64,000 nucleotides of DNA from Phyllobacterium sophorae (GCF_003010965.1 NZ_PGGM01000002.1:310001-374000); one strand, 5' to 3'. Counted from the first letter of the stretch, positions 28,164-38,535 are shown. Translations and numbers: made by a program. The notes: generated by a model not told the origin, from the sequence alone.

Positions 28164-28190
28164 AAGCGCCTGCCTAAAAAACAGGCGCTT
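28164..28190 (+). terminator. Hairpin downstream of nadE
   Basis: 9-bp perfect stem (28164-28172 with 28182-28190) with a 9-base A-rich loop. It is not followed by a clear T run, so termination efficiency is doubtful. Confidence 0.5.
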
Positions 28191-28491
28191 GGCGCCCGGG
28201 AACGATTCACCTATAAGCGATCTTCCGGCAATGAAGACCGGGAGGTTCACGAATGACAGCTTTTTCCATGTCCCCGCGGGGCGGCGTTCGTTCCTGACAC
28301 GTGATGACGGGAAGCCTTACGGCCTCTCGATTGACTTCACGAAGTCAAGGTAACTCATCGCCGACATTGGCCTTTCCTGTATCCAGGCGAGTCGCCAAAT
28401 CAATCATGCCGTACTGATTCTTGTTCCCTTTTCACGGCATTCTTGTCTGAATTTTCTATTGAGGCCGGTGCGCTTGGCGCTGGACATTATC
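28191..28491 (+). promoter_or_regulatory. Structured untranslated region with a short upstream reading frame before the ABC exporter
   Basis: No full gene is visible between nadE and the exporter. A 14-codon frame (28253-28297, reading MTAFSMSPRGGVRS) has an ideal GGGAGG site (28240-28245) seven bases ahead. It is followed by several hairpins: 28331-28338 with 28341-28348 (perfect 8-bp arms) and a nested pair, TTGGC/GCCAA enclosing CCTG/CAGG (about 28367-28399). This arrangement fits a leader peptide plus attenuator or riboswitch-like control of the exporter, but no known riboswitch class is recognised by eye. Confidence 0.4.
28253..28297 (+). CDS. Possible 14-residue leader peptide
   Basis: Short frame encoding MTAFSMSPRGGVRS with a consensus-quality ribosome-binding site at correct spacing. 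Its RGGVRS end loosely resembles the start of the exporter downstream (MSFFRFDLRGGAFRS). Coding status is unproven; the argument is the ribosome-binding site and the position ahead of stable hairpins. Confidence 0.35.
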   Translation: MTAFSMSPRGGVRS

Positions 28492-30306
28492 ATGTCTTTT
28501 TTTCGATTCGACCTGCGCGGTGGTGCATTCCGCAGCGTTCTTGGATTCACCTGGAAACACTGGCAAAAGCAGCCGGTGCGTCTGGCTGTCATTCTTGGTG
28601 CGGTGTTGCTTTCGACACTGGCCGACGTTTTGACACCGCTCTATTCAGGGCGGCTCGTCGATGCGGTCGTCAATGGTCACGCCACCGAAGCAGTGGTCTG
28701 GAATGCCGCAATCGCGGCGTTCTCGGCGTTGCTTGCCTTGTCGCTGGGTGCGATCGTCCTGCGGCACATCACCTTTATTGCGGTCACGACTCTGACATTG
28801 AAGATGATGTCGGATATTGCGTTGGGTGCATTCTACCGCATCCAGCGGTTTTCGACCGACTGGCATGCAAACAGCTTTGCCGGCTCGACCGTGCGCAAGG
28901 TAACGCGCGGCATGTGGGCGCTCGATCTCCTGAACGATACGCTGTTGCTCGCCCTGTTCCCGTCGATTGTCATGCTCGCTGGCTCAACAGCACTTATGGC
29001 GTGGTACTGGCCAATGATGGGTGTGATCATCGGCATCGGATCGCTGGTCTTTGTCTCGGTCACGATGATGATGTCGCTTGGTTATGTCGCACCGATGGCA
29101 AGCCTTGCCAATCGCTGGGACACAAAGCTCGGCGGGTCGCTCGCCGATGCTGTCAGCTGCAATATGGTGGTGAAGGGGTTTGGTGCGGAGAGCCGTGAAG
29201 ATGCGCGCCTGGCCAAGGTTCTGACCAAATGGCAGGACCGTACAGCCCGCACCTGGATCCGCGGCACACGCAACGGCACGACGCAAGGCTCGATGCTGCT
29301 TATCCTTCGGGCTGCGGTCATCGGCTTTGCGCTGGTCCTGTGGTCGAATGGGCAGGCGAGTGCGGGTGACATCACCTTTGTGCTGACATCCTTCTTCATC
29401 CTGCAGGGCTACCTGCGGGAAGTCGGGATGCATATCCGCAATTTGCAGCGTTCGGTCAATGACATGGAGGAATTGGTTGATATCCAGAGTCAGCCGCTTG
29501 GCATTGAAGACAGGCCTGGCGCCAAGCCGATCCGGATCACCAATGGCAAGATCGAGTTCGACAATGTGACCTTCCTCTACGGTGCGCATCGTCTGCCGCT
29601 CTACGACCGGTTCTCGGTGACGATCCGGGCAGGCGAGCGGGTGGGGCTGGTCGGTCACTCCGGATCGGGCAAGACGACTTTCGTCAAGCTGATCCAGCGA
29701 CTGCATGATGTGAAGGCCGGTCAGATCCTGATCGACGGTCAGGATATTGCCGGCGTGCGCCAGGCCTCGCTGCGTCAGCAGATCGCCATCGTGCAGCAGG
29801 AGCCGATCCTGTTTCATCGGTCTTTGGCGGAAAATATCGCCTATGCGCGGCCCGGTGCCACGCAGGAGGAGATCGAGGAGGCCGCAAGGCAGGCCAGCGC
29901 GCATGACTTCATTTCGGCTTTGCCGAAGGGGTACAGCACGCTGGTGGGGGAGCGCGGTGTCAAGCTTTCCGGCGGTGAGCGGCAACGCGTGGCCATCGCG
30001 CGGGCGTTCCTGGCAGATGCACCCGTTCTCATTCTGGACGAGGCAACCTCCAGCCTCGATTCTGAATCGGAGGTGCTGATCCAGCAGGCCATGGAACGGC
30101 TGATGCTGGGACGGACGACGCTGGTGATTGCTCACCGCCTGTCGACCGTGCGTTCGCTCGACCGGCTTCTGGTCTTCGACCACGGCCGGATCGCCGAGGA
30201 AGGCAACCATGAAGCGCTGATCAGGCTCAATGGCGGTATCTACCGCGGCCTGTTTGAGCGGCAGGCGCTCGAGCTGACCAAGGGGCTTGTCCTCAACGAC
30301 GACTAA
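28492..30306 (+). CDS. ABC transporter, fused permease and ATP-binding domains (exporter type)
   Basis: 604-residue half-transporter. Residues about 30-310 form a six-helix exporter membrane domain; residues about 350-595 form the ATPase, with Walker A GHSGSGKTTFVKL, Q-loop IVQQEPILFH, signature LSGGERQRVAIARAF, Walker B VLILDEATSSLD and switch His in VIAHRLSTV. It probably works as a homodimer exporting a lipid, peptide or drug; substrate unknown. ATG 28492 starts MSFFRFDLRGGAF; the frame opens at a TTG 33 bases earlier. Confidence 0.9.
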   Translation: MSFFRFDLRGGAFRSVLGFTWKHWQKQPVRLAVILGAVLLSTLADVLTPLYSGRLVDAVVNGHATEAVVWNAAIAAFSALLALSLGAIVLRHITFIAVTTLTLKMMSDIALGAFYRIQRFSTDWHANSFAGSTVRKVTRGMWALDLLNDTLLLALFPSIVMLAGSTALMAWYWPMMGVIIGIGSLVFVSVTMMMSLGYVAPMASLANRWDTKLGGSLADAVSCNMVVKGFGAESREDARLAKVLTKWQDRTARTWIRGTRNGTTQGSMLLILRAAVIGFALVLWSNGQASAGDITFVLTSFFILQGYLREVGMHIRNLQRSVNDMEELVDIQSQPLGIEDRPGAKPIRITNGKIEFDNVTFLYGAHRLPLYDRFSVTIRAGERVGLVGHSGSGKTTFVKLIQRLHDVKAGQILIDGQDIAGVRQASLRQQIAIVQQEPILFHRSLAENIAYARPGATQEEIEEAARQASAHDFISALPKGYSTLVGERGVKLSGGERQRVAIARAFLADAPVLILDEATSSLDSESEVLIQQAMERLMLGRTTLVIAHRLSTVRSLDRLLVFDHGRIAEEGNHEALIRLNGGIYRGLFERQALELTKGLVLNDD

Positions 30307-30310
30307 GAAT

Positions 30311-30336
30311 ATGGGCCGCGTGCAGGCGCGGCCCAT
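30311..30336 (+). terminator. Hairpin after the ABC exporter gene
   Basis: Perfect 10-bp GC-rich stem (30311-30320 with 30327-30336) and 6-base loop, starting five bases after the stop codon. The downstream T tract is poor. Confidence 0.6.
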
Positions 30337-30372
30337 ATTGCCAATTGTAGCGGCATCCGATATGCCCCCAGC

Positions 30373-31746
30373 ATGACCATCACCGTCCGTTTTGCACCAT
30401 CTCCGACCGGTTACATCCACATTGGCAACACGCGGATTGCCTTGTTCAACTGGCTGTTCGCGCTGAAGAACAATGGCCAATTCATCCTGCGCTTTGACGA
30501 TACGGATACTATTCGTTCCAAGACGGAATATGCCGAGGCGACGATCGCGGATCTTGACTGGCTGGGTATCAAACCGGTGCGTATCGAATACCAGTCTAAG
30601 CGTATTGCGAACTATGACGCGGCAGCCGCGAGGCTCAAGGCATCGGGCCTGCTTTATCCCTGTTATGAGACGGCCGAGGAACTGGAACGCAAGCGCAAAC
30701 TGCGTCTGGCTCGCCGCCTGCCGCCAATCTATGGCCGGGATGCCCTTAAACTGACAGATGCCGACAGGGCAAAGCTTGAAGCGGAGGGCCGGCGTCCGCA
30801 TTGGCGTTTTCTCCTGCCAAACTTCAAGGACGATCCATTTTCGATTGCGAGGACCGAAGTTCACTGGGACGATCTCGTGCGTGCCAGGGAAACGGTTGAT
30901 CTTTCGTCGCTGTCGGACCCGGTTCTGGTGCGTGAGGACGGCACCTATCTCTATACGTTTACATCGGTCGTCGACGACATAGATATGGAAATCTCCCATA
31001 TCATCCGTGGCAATGACCATATCACCAATAGCGGCGTTCAGATCTCGATCATCGAGGCTCTGGGGGCGAAGGTCCCCGAACTCGGGCATATCAACCTCCT
31101 GACGACCGCCTCCGGCGAGGGAATTTCCAAACGTACCGGGGCACTCTCGATCGGCAGCTTGCGCCGTGACGGTTATGAGCCGATGGCTGTTGCCAGCTTG
31201 GCGGTGTTGATCGGTACATCGGAAAATGTCACTGCTGTATCCAGCATGGATGCGCTTGCAGCGATTTTTGATCCCGCGGCCACATCGAAATCCGCGTCGA
31301 AGTTCGACCCTGCAGACCTCGATGCACTCAATCGGTCGCTGATTCACGCCATGCCCTTCGCCGACGCGAAAGAGCGTCTTGAGGCGCTGGGGATCAAAGG
31401 CGATCGCGCAGAAGATTTCTGGCTGGCTGTGCGCGGCAATCTTTCGCGCGTGTCGGATGCCGCCAGCTGGTGGAAGATCATCAAGGACGGCCCTGCAACG
31501 GATGAGCAGCTTGCCGAAGAGGATCGCGAGTTCGTCGGGGCCGCGTTCGATCTGCTACCGCCTGAGCCGTGGAATCGTGACACATGGAAACAGTGGACCG
31601 ATGCCGTAAAAGCGCAGAGCGGGCGAAAGGGCAAGCCGCTATTCATGCCGCTGCGTGTCGCGCTTACCGGCCTGACTTCTGGTCCGGAGCTTGCAGACTT
31701 GTTGCCCCTGCTTGGTCGGGAAGGAACGCTGGCCCGACGACCCTGA
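30373..31746 (+). CDS. gltX: Glutamate--tRNA ligase
   Basis: 457-residue class I aminoacyl-tRNA synthetase charging tRNA with glutamate. HIGH-type motif is YIHIGNTR (about residues 14-21) and the KMSKS counterpart is [10 protein letters not shown] (about residue 250). A full anticodon-binding C terminus is present, so it is not a truncated glutamyl-Q enzyme. Many alphaproteobacteria carry two GluRS paralogues, and this could be either. The 3' end overlaps the convergent DUF2865 gene by 83 bp. Confidence 0.93.
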   Translation: MTITVRFAPSPTGYIHIGNTRIALFNWLFALKNNGQFILRFDDTDTIRSKTEYAEATIADLDWLGIKPVRIEYQSKRIANYDAAAARLKASGLLYPCYETAEELERKRKLRLARRLPPIYGRDALKLTDADRAKLEAEGRRPHWRFLLPNFKDDPFSIARTEVHWDDLVRARETVDLSSLSDPVLVREDGTYLYTFTSVVDDIDMEISHIIRGNDHITNSGVQISIIEALGAKVPELGHINLLTTASGEGISKRTGALSIGSLRRDGYEPMAVASLAVLIGTSENVTAVSSMDALAAIFDPAATSKSASKFDPADLDALNRSLIHAMPFADAKERLEALGIKGDRAEDFWLAVRGNLSRVSDAASWWKIIKDGPATDEQLAEEDREFVGAAFDLLPPEPWNRDTWKQWTDAVKAQSGRKGKPLFMPLRVALTGLTSGPELADLLPLLGREGTLARRP

Positions 31747-32656
31747 CCTTGCGGTTGGGGTCGATGGGCTTGTCTTCGGTCAAGGGTTTCGGCTTCTCGA
31801 TATTTCCCTTCGCTGGCTCGCCCAATTGAATAATTGAAGAGGGGTTCGCTGCCTCCGCAGCAGGTGCGGGCTCCGCAGGCTTGCTTTCCGTGGGTTTCGC
31901 CGGTTCTGACCTGGCTTCGAGCGATTTGTTTGCATCGGGAGCTGGTACGGGTTTGACTGGTTCCACGGGTACTTCCCGCGGATTTCCCAGCGTCTTGAAG
32001 TTTCCGGCAGGCTTCTGGCAAAAACATTGCGGCGTTGCAGTGGCGCCAACATTCCTGAACTTGAAAGCGTTCGGCATGTTTTTGTAAACATCCCCTCTCA
32101 GCGAAATCATTGTTTCAGGATTCTGGTTGTCGGTCGGCTGATAAAAAAGCTTTGCGCCCGGGCATTGGGCCTGACATTGCGTTTGATCACGCGAGAAATT
32201 CTCGGCACCCGTTTCGTAGGAAATCGGGAAATAGTAACCGTCGCATGTGCGCACGCACAGCGTCTGATAGCGGCCGCCGTAAACCGGTGCTGTGCTCATT
32301 TCCCGCTCGATCGGTTCCGGCTCGTTCCCGAGGATATCATAGGGACGCGGCTGAGCCACATCGCCTGGCAACTCCTGCAATGGCTGGTCGCGTTGCGGCT
32401 CATCGTAAAGCGGGACATCGCGCCGGGGCTCCGCATGGATCGGCTCATCGATTGTGGGGCAGTCATTTGCATCAAGCGCCGCTTCAACCCGATCGCGCCG
32501 GAGCGTGAGTTCATAATCGTCCGGATCAGAGCTGCTGTTAAGCTGATCAAGCCGTTGCTGCATCCGCATGCAAATATCTGAATTTGCAGAAGCAAGCTGC
32601 GTCGTTGCCACAATGGCGGCAACGGCAAATACAAGGAGGTGAAGTAACCGATACAT
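31664..32656 (-). CDS. DUF2865 domain-containing exported protein
   Basis: About 330 residues. N-terminal signal peptide ([24 protein letters not shown]), a helical segment, then the Cys-containing DUF2865 core (about 120-220: [42 protein letters not shown]), and a Pro/Glu/Lys-rich tail. Paired Cys suggest disulfides in the periplasm. Function unknown. The start is uncertain: in-frame ATGs at 32683 and 32677 are alternatives and none has a good ribosome-binding site. It is tail-to-tail with gltX, overlapping it by 83 bp. Confidence 0.8.
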   Translation of the reverse strand: MYRLLHLLVFAVAAIVATTQLASANSDICMRMQQRLDQLNSSSDPDDYELTLRRDRVEAALDANDCPTIDEPIHAEPRRDVPLYDEPQRDQPLQELPGDVAQPRPYDILGNEPEPIEREMSTAPVYGGRYQTLCVRTCDGYYFPISYETGAENFSRDQTQCQAQCPGAKLFYQPTDNQNPETMISLRGDVYKNMPNAFKFRNVGATATPQCFCQKPAGNFKTLGNPREVPVEPVKPVPAPDANKSLEARSEPAKPTESKPAEPAPAAEAANPSSIIQLGEPAKGNIEKPKPLTEDKPIDPNRKVRVVGPAFLPDQAGATSLQAPDQKSGR

Positions 32657-32748
32657 CCAGAAGCCCGGGGTTATCATGCGCATTCGAGGGGAAACGAATG
32701 CGCATGACCCATCCACAATGATGCGGCAGTAATGAGACATTCGCAGGC

Positions 32749-35046
32749 TTATTCCGTACGTTGTGATGCCTCCACAACAGCCAGAGCCGTCATGTTGACG
32801 ATCCCGCGTGATGTCACGGACGGCGTCAGGATGTGCGCCGGCTTAGCCGCGCCAAGCAGGATCGGTCCGACGTGCAGTGCGTCGGTTACCGTCTTGACGA
32901 CGTTGAGCGTGATGTTTGCGGCATCGAGGTTGGGGAAGACCAGCAAATTGGCTTCGTCGCGCAGACGCGAATGCGGAAGAACGCGCTCACGCAGGACCTG
33001 CGAAAGTGCGGAGTCGCCGTGCATTTCGCCGTCCTGTTCCAAATCTGGGGCCTTCGCCCGCAGGATTTCCGAGGCAGTACGCATTTTTGCGGCGCTATCG
33101 GAATCGCGCGAGCCGAAATTGGAGTGAGACAGCAATGCTGCCTTTGGCTCGATTCCGAAGCGGCGGATTTCATTGGCCGCAAGAACAGTCTTTTCGGCGA
33201 TTTCCTCGGCGGTCGGATCAATGCTGACATAGGTGTCAGTGAGGAAGAGCACGCCGCGCTGCGAGATGAGCAGGCTCAGGGCAGAGAAATTGCGAATGCC
33301 TTCGGATTTGCCGATGATCTGGTCGACGTTGCGCAGGTGCCGTTCGAAACGGCCCTCGAGACCGCAAATCATCGCATCAGCTTCACCGCGGACGATGGCA
33401 AGAGCAGCAATGGCAGTGCTGCTGCCGCGAACGACGCTTCGCGCCACTTCCGGCGTCGTGCCGCGCCGCCCGGTCAAATTGACGAGGAGATCGACATAGT
33501 CGCGGTACCTCGGATCGTCTTCGGGGTTGATGACGTCGAAATCGGTGCCGATCTTGATCTTCAGGCCGTAGCGCTGCAGACGAGACTCGATGACCTGCGG
33601 ACGCCCGATCAGCGTAGGGACGGCGATCCCTTCCTCCAGCACCACCTGCGCAGCACGCAGGACGCGCTCATCTTCGCCGTCAGAATAGATCACGCGCTTC
33701 TTCTCGGCAGTCTTTGCTGCCGTGAAGATCGGCTTCATGATCAGGCCGGAGCGGAAGACGAAACGGTTCAACCGGTCAAGATAGGCGTCGAAATCCTCGA
33801 TGGGACGCTCGGCAACCCCGGTCTCCATGGCCGCTTTCGCCACTGCCGGGGCGATGCGCAGGATGAGGCGCGGATCGAAAGGCGAAGGAATGAGGTAGTT
33901 CGGACCGAAAGTTGGCGTTTCACCGGAATAGGCGCGCGCCGCCACATCCGATGGCTCTTCGCGGGCGAGCGCCGCAATGGCCTTCACCGCGGCCATTTTC
34001 ATTTCCTCGTTGATCGCGCTCGCCCCGCAATCAAGTGCGCCACGGAAGATGTAGGGGAAGCAAAGAACGTTATTGACCTGGTTGGGGAAATCCGACCGGC
34101 CCGTGCAGATCATGGCATCAGCGCGCGCGGCGCGTGCTTCTTCCGGCATGATTTCCGGGTTCGGGTTGGCAAGTGCCATGATCAGCGGGTTGGGGGCCAT
34201 CTGCTTCAGAAGCTCAGGCTTCAACACGCCGGCGGCGGACAGGCCAAGGAAAACGTCAGCGCCGCCGATGACGTCGGCGAGCACGCGTGCATCGGTCTTC
34301 TGCACGTAGACTGATTTCCAGCGATCCATCAACGTATTGCGGCCTTCATAGACGACGCCATCGATGTCACAGACCCAGATGTTCTTCCGGTCCGCACCGA
34401 GTTTTACCAGCAGGTTAAGGCAGGCAAGGGCCGCTGCGCCGGCGCCGGAAGCGACGATCTTCACCTTGGAAAGGTCTTTGCCAGCAAGCTCCATACCGTT
34501 GAGGATAGCCGCTGCCACGATGATCGCCGTGCCGTGCTGATCGTCATGGAAGACAGGAATGTTCATCTTGGCGCGGAGCTGTTCCTCGACCTCGAAACAT
34601 TCAGGAGCCTTGATGTCTTCGAGGTTGATACCGCCGAAGGTCGGCTCGAGTGCCGCTACCACATCGACGATCTTGTTGATCTCCTGGGCGTCGATTTCGA
34701 TGTCGAAGACATCGATATTGGCGAATTTCTTGAACAGGACGGCTTTGCCTTCCATAACGGGCTTGGATGCAAGCGGTCCGATATTGCCGAGGCCAAGAAC
34801 CGCAGTGCCGTTGGAGATGACGGCGACGAGGTTGGCACGGCTCGTATAATCTGCTGCCGTTGCCGGATTCTCGTGAATGGCAAGACATGGCGCGGCAACG
34901 CCAGGCGAATAGGCAAGTGCCAGGTCGCGTTGATTCCCCAGCGTCTTCGTAGCCTGGATTTCCAGCTTACCCGGTTGAGGAAAGCGATGATAGAACAGGG
35001 CGCTTTCTTCAAGGTCGGAACTGCTGGGTAGGTTGTCCTTGGCCAT
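32749..35046 (-). CDS. maeB: NADP-dependent malic enzyme with phosphotransacetylase-like C-terminal domain
   Basis: 765-residue two-domain enzyme. Residues about 1-430 are the malic enzyme proper (YSPGVAAPC, the malate site, [17 protein letters not shown]-type nucleotide fold, here [19 protein letters not shown]). Residues about 440-765 resemble phosphate acetyltransferase, known in this family to be regulatory rather than catalytic. It decarboxylates malate to pyruvate, supplying NADPH and linking the TCA cycle to gluconeogenesis; in rhizobia the two such enzymes are called Dme and Tme, which I cannot separate by eye. GGAGGA site before ATG 35046. Confidence 0.93.
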   Translation of the reverse strand: MAKDNLPSSSDLEESALFYHRFPQPGKLEIQATKTLGNQRDLALAYSPGVAAPCLAIHENPATAADYTSRANLVAVISNGTAVLGLGNIGPLASKPVMEGKAVLFKKFANIDVFDIEIDAQEINKIVDVVAALEPTFGGINLEDIKAPECFEVEEQLRAKMNIPVFHDDQHGTAIIVAAAILNGMELAGKDLSKVKIVASGAGAAALACLNLLVKLGADRKNIWVCDIDGVVYEGRNTLMDRWKSVYVQKTDARVLADVIGGADVFLGLSAAGVLKPELLKQMAPNPLIMALANPNPEIMPEEARAARADAMICTGRSDFPNQVNNVLCFPYIFRGALDCGASAINEEMKMAAVKAIAALAREEPSDVAARAYSGETPTFGPNYLIPSPFDPRLILRIAPAVAKAAMETGVAERPIEDFDAYLDRLNRFVFRSGLIMKPIFTAAKTAEKKRVIYSDGEDERVLRAAQVVLEEGIAVPTLIGRPQVIESRLQRYGLKIKIGTDFDVINPEDDPRYRDYVDLLVNLTGRRGTTPEVARSVVRGSSTAIAALAIVRGEADAMICGLEGRFERHLRNVDQIIGKSEGIRNFSALSLLISQRGVLFLTDTYVSIDPTAEEIAEKTVLAANEIRRFGIEPKAALLSHSNFGSRDSDSAAKMRTASEILRAKAPDLEQDGEMHGDSALSQVLRERVLPHSRLRDEANLLVFPNLDAANITLNVVKTVTDALHVGPILLGAAKPAHILTPSVTSRGIVNMTALAVVEASQRTE

Positions 35047-35272
35047 GGATGAAGTCCTCCGGGAAAATTGGCTCAGCGTCATAAATTCGCGTTTCAATTT
35101 GTGTAGCACGCATAAATAACAGCGCGAGGCATAAATGAAGTCTATTTTGTTACAAGTGTTTATCTTCTGAAAACACCGACTTTTCCGTGCCGTCATATGA
35201 TTGTGACATGAATCGGGTTTGTGTCAGCGCAACTGGACGCCCCGGCGTCAGCGCTGAACGGAGATCAGCACC

Positions 35273-36094
35273 ATGGTCGAGCACGAGGCCCGTAAGTTCC
35301 GTACGCTGTTTTTGTCCGATGTACATCTCGGCTCGAAAGGCGCGAAGGCAAATTTCCTTCTCGATTTCCTGAAATACCACGATGCGGATACGATTTATCT
35401 TGTCGGCGACATTGTCGATGGCTGGCGCCTGCGCCGCAGCTGGCATTGGCCACAGGAACACAACGATATCGTCCAGAAGCTTTTGCGCAAGAGCCGCAAG
35501 GGCGCCCGCATCCTCTATATCGCGGGCAATCACGACGAGTTCCTGCGCGATTTTCAGGGGACGCATTTCGGCGGCATCGAGGTGATGGATCGCACGATGC
35601 ATGAGACAGCCGACGGCCGGAAGTTCCTGGTCATCCATGGCGACCAGTTCGACGTCGTGGTGCGCAATGCCCGGCATATCGCCTATCTCGGCGACTGGGC
35701 CTACGACGCCGCGCTGGCCATCAACACGATCATGAACAAGGTACGGCGCATGCTCGGCCTGCGCTACTGGTCGTTTTCGGCCTGGGCAAAGTTCCGGGTC
35801 AAGAAAACTGTGAACTTTATCGGTTCATTTCAGACAGTGGTTTCCGAGGAAGCCCGGCGTATCGGCGCTGACGGCGTAATTTGCGGTCACATCCACCACG
35901 CAACGATCGAGCACATAGACGGTATAGAGTACATCAATACCGGCGACTGGGTGGAAAGTTGCACCGCAATTGTCGAACATCATGATGGCCGCATGGAGCT
36001 GCTGTCGTGGACGCATCTGATCGGCGAGCTGGCCGGTTTCGCACCCGTCGTTCGACTGGACGACAAGCGTCCAAAGGCGGCGAATGCGGCCTGA
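35273..36094 (+). CDS. UDP-2,3-diacylglucosamine diphosphatase-like metallophosphoesterase
   Basis: 273-residue calcineurin-type phosphoesterase. Metal-binding motifs in order: LSDVHLGS (about 15-22), GDIVDGW (about 45-51), GNHDEF (about 84-89), HGDQFD (about 121-126) and GHIHHA (about 205-210). The family includes LpxH, which cleaves UDP-diacylglucosamine in lipid A synthesis. However, alphaproteobacteria normally use LpxI, and this gene sits by a glycosyltransferase rather than lpx genes, so another phospholipid or glycolipid substrate is likely. GGAG ribosome-binding site. Confidence 0.88.
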   Translation: MVEHEARKFRTLFLSDVHLGSKGAKANFLLDFLKYHDADTIYLVGDIVDGWRLRRSWHWPQEHNDIVQKLLRKSRKGARILYIAGNHDEFLRDFQGTHFGGIEVMDRTMHETADGRKFLVIHGDQFDVVVRNARHIAYLGDWAYDAALAINTIMNKVRRMLGLRYWSFSAWAKFRVKKTVNFIGSFQTVVSEEARRIGADGVICGHIHHATIEHIDGIEYINTGDWVESCTAIVEHHDGRMELLSWTHLIGELAGFAPVVRLDDKRPKAANAA

Positions 36095-37166
36095 GGGTAG
36101 CGCCCAGCCAAAACGGCTCGTCATTGTTTCTGACGCCTGGCACCCGCAGGTGAACGGTGTGGTGCGGACGCTGACCAAGTTGCGCGAGCAGATGGAAGCG
36201 CGCGGCTTTGAGGTGACGATCATTTCGCCAGCAGACTATCGTTCGGCCCCCTGTCCAACTTATCCGGAAATCCGCCTGGCATTGACCCATCCGTTCGCGG
36301 TCAAGGCGCGGATCGAGGCGCTTCAGCCGGCATTCGTCCATATTGCCACGGAAGGCCCACTCGGCATCATGGCGCGGCGAGCTTGCCTGAAGAACAATTG
36401 GCGCTTTACCACCAGCTTCCACACGCGATTTCCCGAATATCTGCGCGAGAGGCTGCCGATCCCGCTTTCCTGGACCTATGGTTTCCTCCGGCGTTTTCAT
36501 AATGCGGCTGAAAGCTGTCTTGTCCCCACGCAATCGATCCATGACGAACTGGTGGCCCGAGGCTTCGATACGCTTAAGGTGTGGACGCGCGGCGTGGACC
36601 GTGAACTCTTCCGTCCCCGACCGGAAGTTGATCTCAAGCTGGCCCGTCCGATTTTCCTGTGCGTCGGCCGTGTTGCACCGGAAAAAAACCTCGAAGCGTT
36701 CCTGTCGCTTGATCTGCCTGGAACCAAGCTCATCGTCGGCGACGGTCCGGATCTGGAGGAATTGAAGCGGAAATTCCCGAAGGCCGTGTTTGCCGGCAAG
36801 AAAGAGGGCGATGAGCTTGCCCAATTCTATGCGGGGTCTGATGTCTTCGTTTTCCCAAGCCGCACCGACACATTCGGACTGGTGCTCCTGGAAGCCATAG
36901 CCTGCGGTCTGCCCGTGGCTGGCTATCCCGTGCCCGGCCCAAAGGATGTAATCGGCGCCTCGGGTGCGGGCGTCCTCTCAAACGACTTGCGGGAAGCGGC
37001 GCTCGCCGCGCTGGATATGGGCCGCGTCGATCCCGATGTCAGGCTCCAGGGTTTCAGCTGGGAGGCCTGCGCCGATATTTTCGAGAGCGTGCTGACGACA
37101 ATTGTCGGTTCGAGGGAACTTGCAGCGAGCAAGGTGAAATCCAGTCGCGCTGTATCTGCTCAATAG
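36084..37166 (+). CDS. Glycosyltransferase family 4 protein
   Basis: 360-residue GT-B retaining glycosyltransferase. N-terminal acceptor domain starts VIVSDAWHPQVNGVVRTL; the C-terminal donor-sugar domain has the FVFPSRTDTFGLVLLEAIACGLPVAGYP signature with the paired Glu (about residues 255-280). It resembles enzymes that glycosylate diacylglycerol or other lipids with mannose or glucuronic acid-type sugars. It overlaps the phosphoesterase gene by 11 bp, so the pair is probably coupled and acts on one envelope lipid pathway (inference). Confidence 0.9.
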   Translation: MRPEGSAQPKRLVIVSDAWHPQVNGVVRTLTKLREQMEARGFEVTIISPADYRSAPCPTYPEIRLALTHPFAVKARIEALQPAFVHIATEGPLGIMARRACLKNNWRFTTSFHTRFPEYLRERLPIPLSWTYGFLRRFHNAAESCLVPTQSIHDELVARGFDTLKVWTRGVDRELFRPRPEVDLKLARPIFLCVGRVAPEKNLEAFLSLDLPGTKLIVGDGPDLEELKRKFPKAVFAGKKEGDELAQFYAGSDVFVFPSRTDTFGLVLLEAIACGLPVAGYPVPGPKDVIGASGAGVLSNDLREAALAALDMGRVDPDVRLQGFSWEACADIFESVLTTIVGSRELAASKVKSSRAVSAQ

Positions 37167-37319
37167 CAATATTCCATTTGTTGGGAAGTCAAATCTCAAT
37201 CGAAGAATAAAATCACCAGCGTTTCTAGGCGCTTGGGAATTTTCGTGTTAGTTCGAAAATTCAGGCAATGCAGGGTTGCGATTCTGCCTGGGCCATTCTG
37301 ATCTTCCGAAAGTTCTTCA

Positions 37320-38525
37320 ATGATAGCCGCCGCCTCAGCGGACACGTACCAGGAGAAGCCGCCTCGTTTCGAGCTGCGGGTTGCACTGGCCTATTTCGCG
37401 ATTTTCATGTCCAGCGGATTGCACCTGCCGTATTTTCCGCTGTGGCTCGAGTACCGCTCCCTGACGCCGACGCAAATCGCCATCGTCCTGTCCATGCCGC
37501 TTTTCGTGCGTGTCATTGCAGCGCCGCTGGTTTCCATGCTCGCAGACCGCTCAAACGACCGCGCGCATATTCTGACCATTGCCACGATCCTCGCGGTCCT
37601 GGTCGCTGCCTTCTACTTTGTGCCCTTCGGCTTTGCGGGAATTCTGGTTGTTTCGCTGGCATTGGCACCGCCGTGGACATCGCAGGTACCGCTTGCCGAC
37701 ACAATCGCCTTGTCGGGTGTGCGCCGCTATGGCGCTGATTTTGCCAAGATGCGTGTATGGGGATCGATATCCTTTCTGCTCACCTCGTTCGTTGGCGGTA
37801 TTTTTATCCAGAATGTGGGCGAACACATCATACCGTGGGCATTGCTGGGCACACTGATAGCAGCATGCGCCATGAGCTTCATTGTGCCGCGCATCGGCAA
37901 GCCGCGCCGCCTGTCTCCACTTTCGGATGTGGACATGGCGGACGCGGGCAGGGCGCTGCGACGGCCGGCCTTCGTCACCTTTCTGATCGCCACCGGCATT
38001 ACCCAGGCCAGTCATGCCTATGGCTACAGTTTCTCCGCGATCTATTGGAAATCGATCGGTATCGGGGAAACCATGATCGGAACGCTGTGGTCGATTTCCG
38101 TGGTGGCGGAAGTGATCATGTTCACCTGTTTCCGCCGGCTTTTCGGCCGCCTTCACCCGGCCAAGGTGCTGATGATCGGCTCGGCAGTCGCGATGTTCCG
38201 ATGGACGGTGTTTCCGCTCATTGCTCCGGCCGGTCTGGGCGTCGCCGGGTTTCTGGTTGTCCAGAGCCTGCATGCTTTCTCGTTCGCGCTTTCGTTTCTC
38301 GGCATGCAGAAGATGATCGCGCTTACAATTCCCGAAGAACGTGGTGGCACTGCCCAAGGACTTTCAACATTTTTTATCGGCACATCTCTGGCAATTGTCA
38401 CGATGGCATCCGGCCCGCTCTACAGCGCCACCGGCATCTATGGTTTCTATGTTATGGTCGCTTTCGCTGCTTTCGGGCTCTTCCTCGCGAATGTCTCGCT
38501 AAGGCTCGAACAACGGGAGGCCTAG
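37320..38525 (+). CDS. MFS transporter (HcaT/3-phenylpropionate permease-like)
   Basis: 401-residue inner-membrane permease with twelve hydrophobic segments, of the MFS_1-like group (GLHLPYFPLWLEYRSLTPTQIAI after helix 1). A conserved loop, SMLADRSNDR, lies between helices 2 and 3. Substrate unknown; the best-known relative takes up phenylpropionate. Its stop lies 10 bp from the convergent racemase gene. Confidence 0.88.
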   Translation: MIAAASADTYQEKPPRFELRVALAYFAIFMSSGLHLPYFPLWLEYRSLTPTQIAIVLSMPLFVRVIAAPLVSMLADRSNDRAHILTIATILAVLVAAFYFVPFGFAGILVVSLALAPPWTSQVPLADTIALSGVRRYGADFAKMRVWGSISFLLTSFVGGIFIQNVGEHIIPWALLGTLIAACAMSFIVPRIGKPRRLSPLSDVDMADAGRALRRPAFVTFLIATGITQASHAYGYSFSAIYWKSIGIGETMIGTLWSISVVAEVIMFTCFRRLFGRLHPAKVLMIGSAVAMFRWTVFPLIAPAGLGVAGFLVVQSLHAFSFALSFLGMQKMIALTIPEERGGTAQGLSTFFIGTSLAIVTMASGPLYSATGIYGFYVMVAFAAFGLFLANVSLRLEQREA

Positions 38526-38535
38526 GAAAAGGAAT

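Noticed and set aside
26366-28210. 614-codon minus-strand open frame over nadE
   Set aside because: nadE on the plus strand has every catalytic motif; the antisense frame is a coding-strand shadow.
28984-31347. 787-codon minus-strand open frame across the ABC exporter and gltX
   Set aside because: It runs antisense to two clearly conserved genes, has no ribosome-binding site or recognisable domain, and its composition (rich in Arg, His, Gln) is typical of antisense frames in GC-rich DNA.
32833-34314. 493-codon plus-strand open frame within the malic enzyme gene
   Set aside because: Antisense to well-conserved malic enzyme and phosphotransacetylase-like domains, with no start signal.
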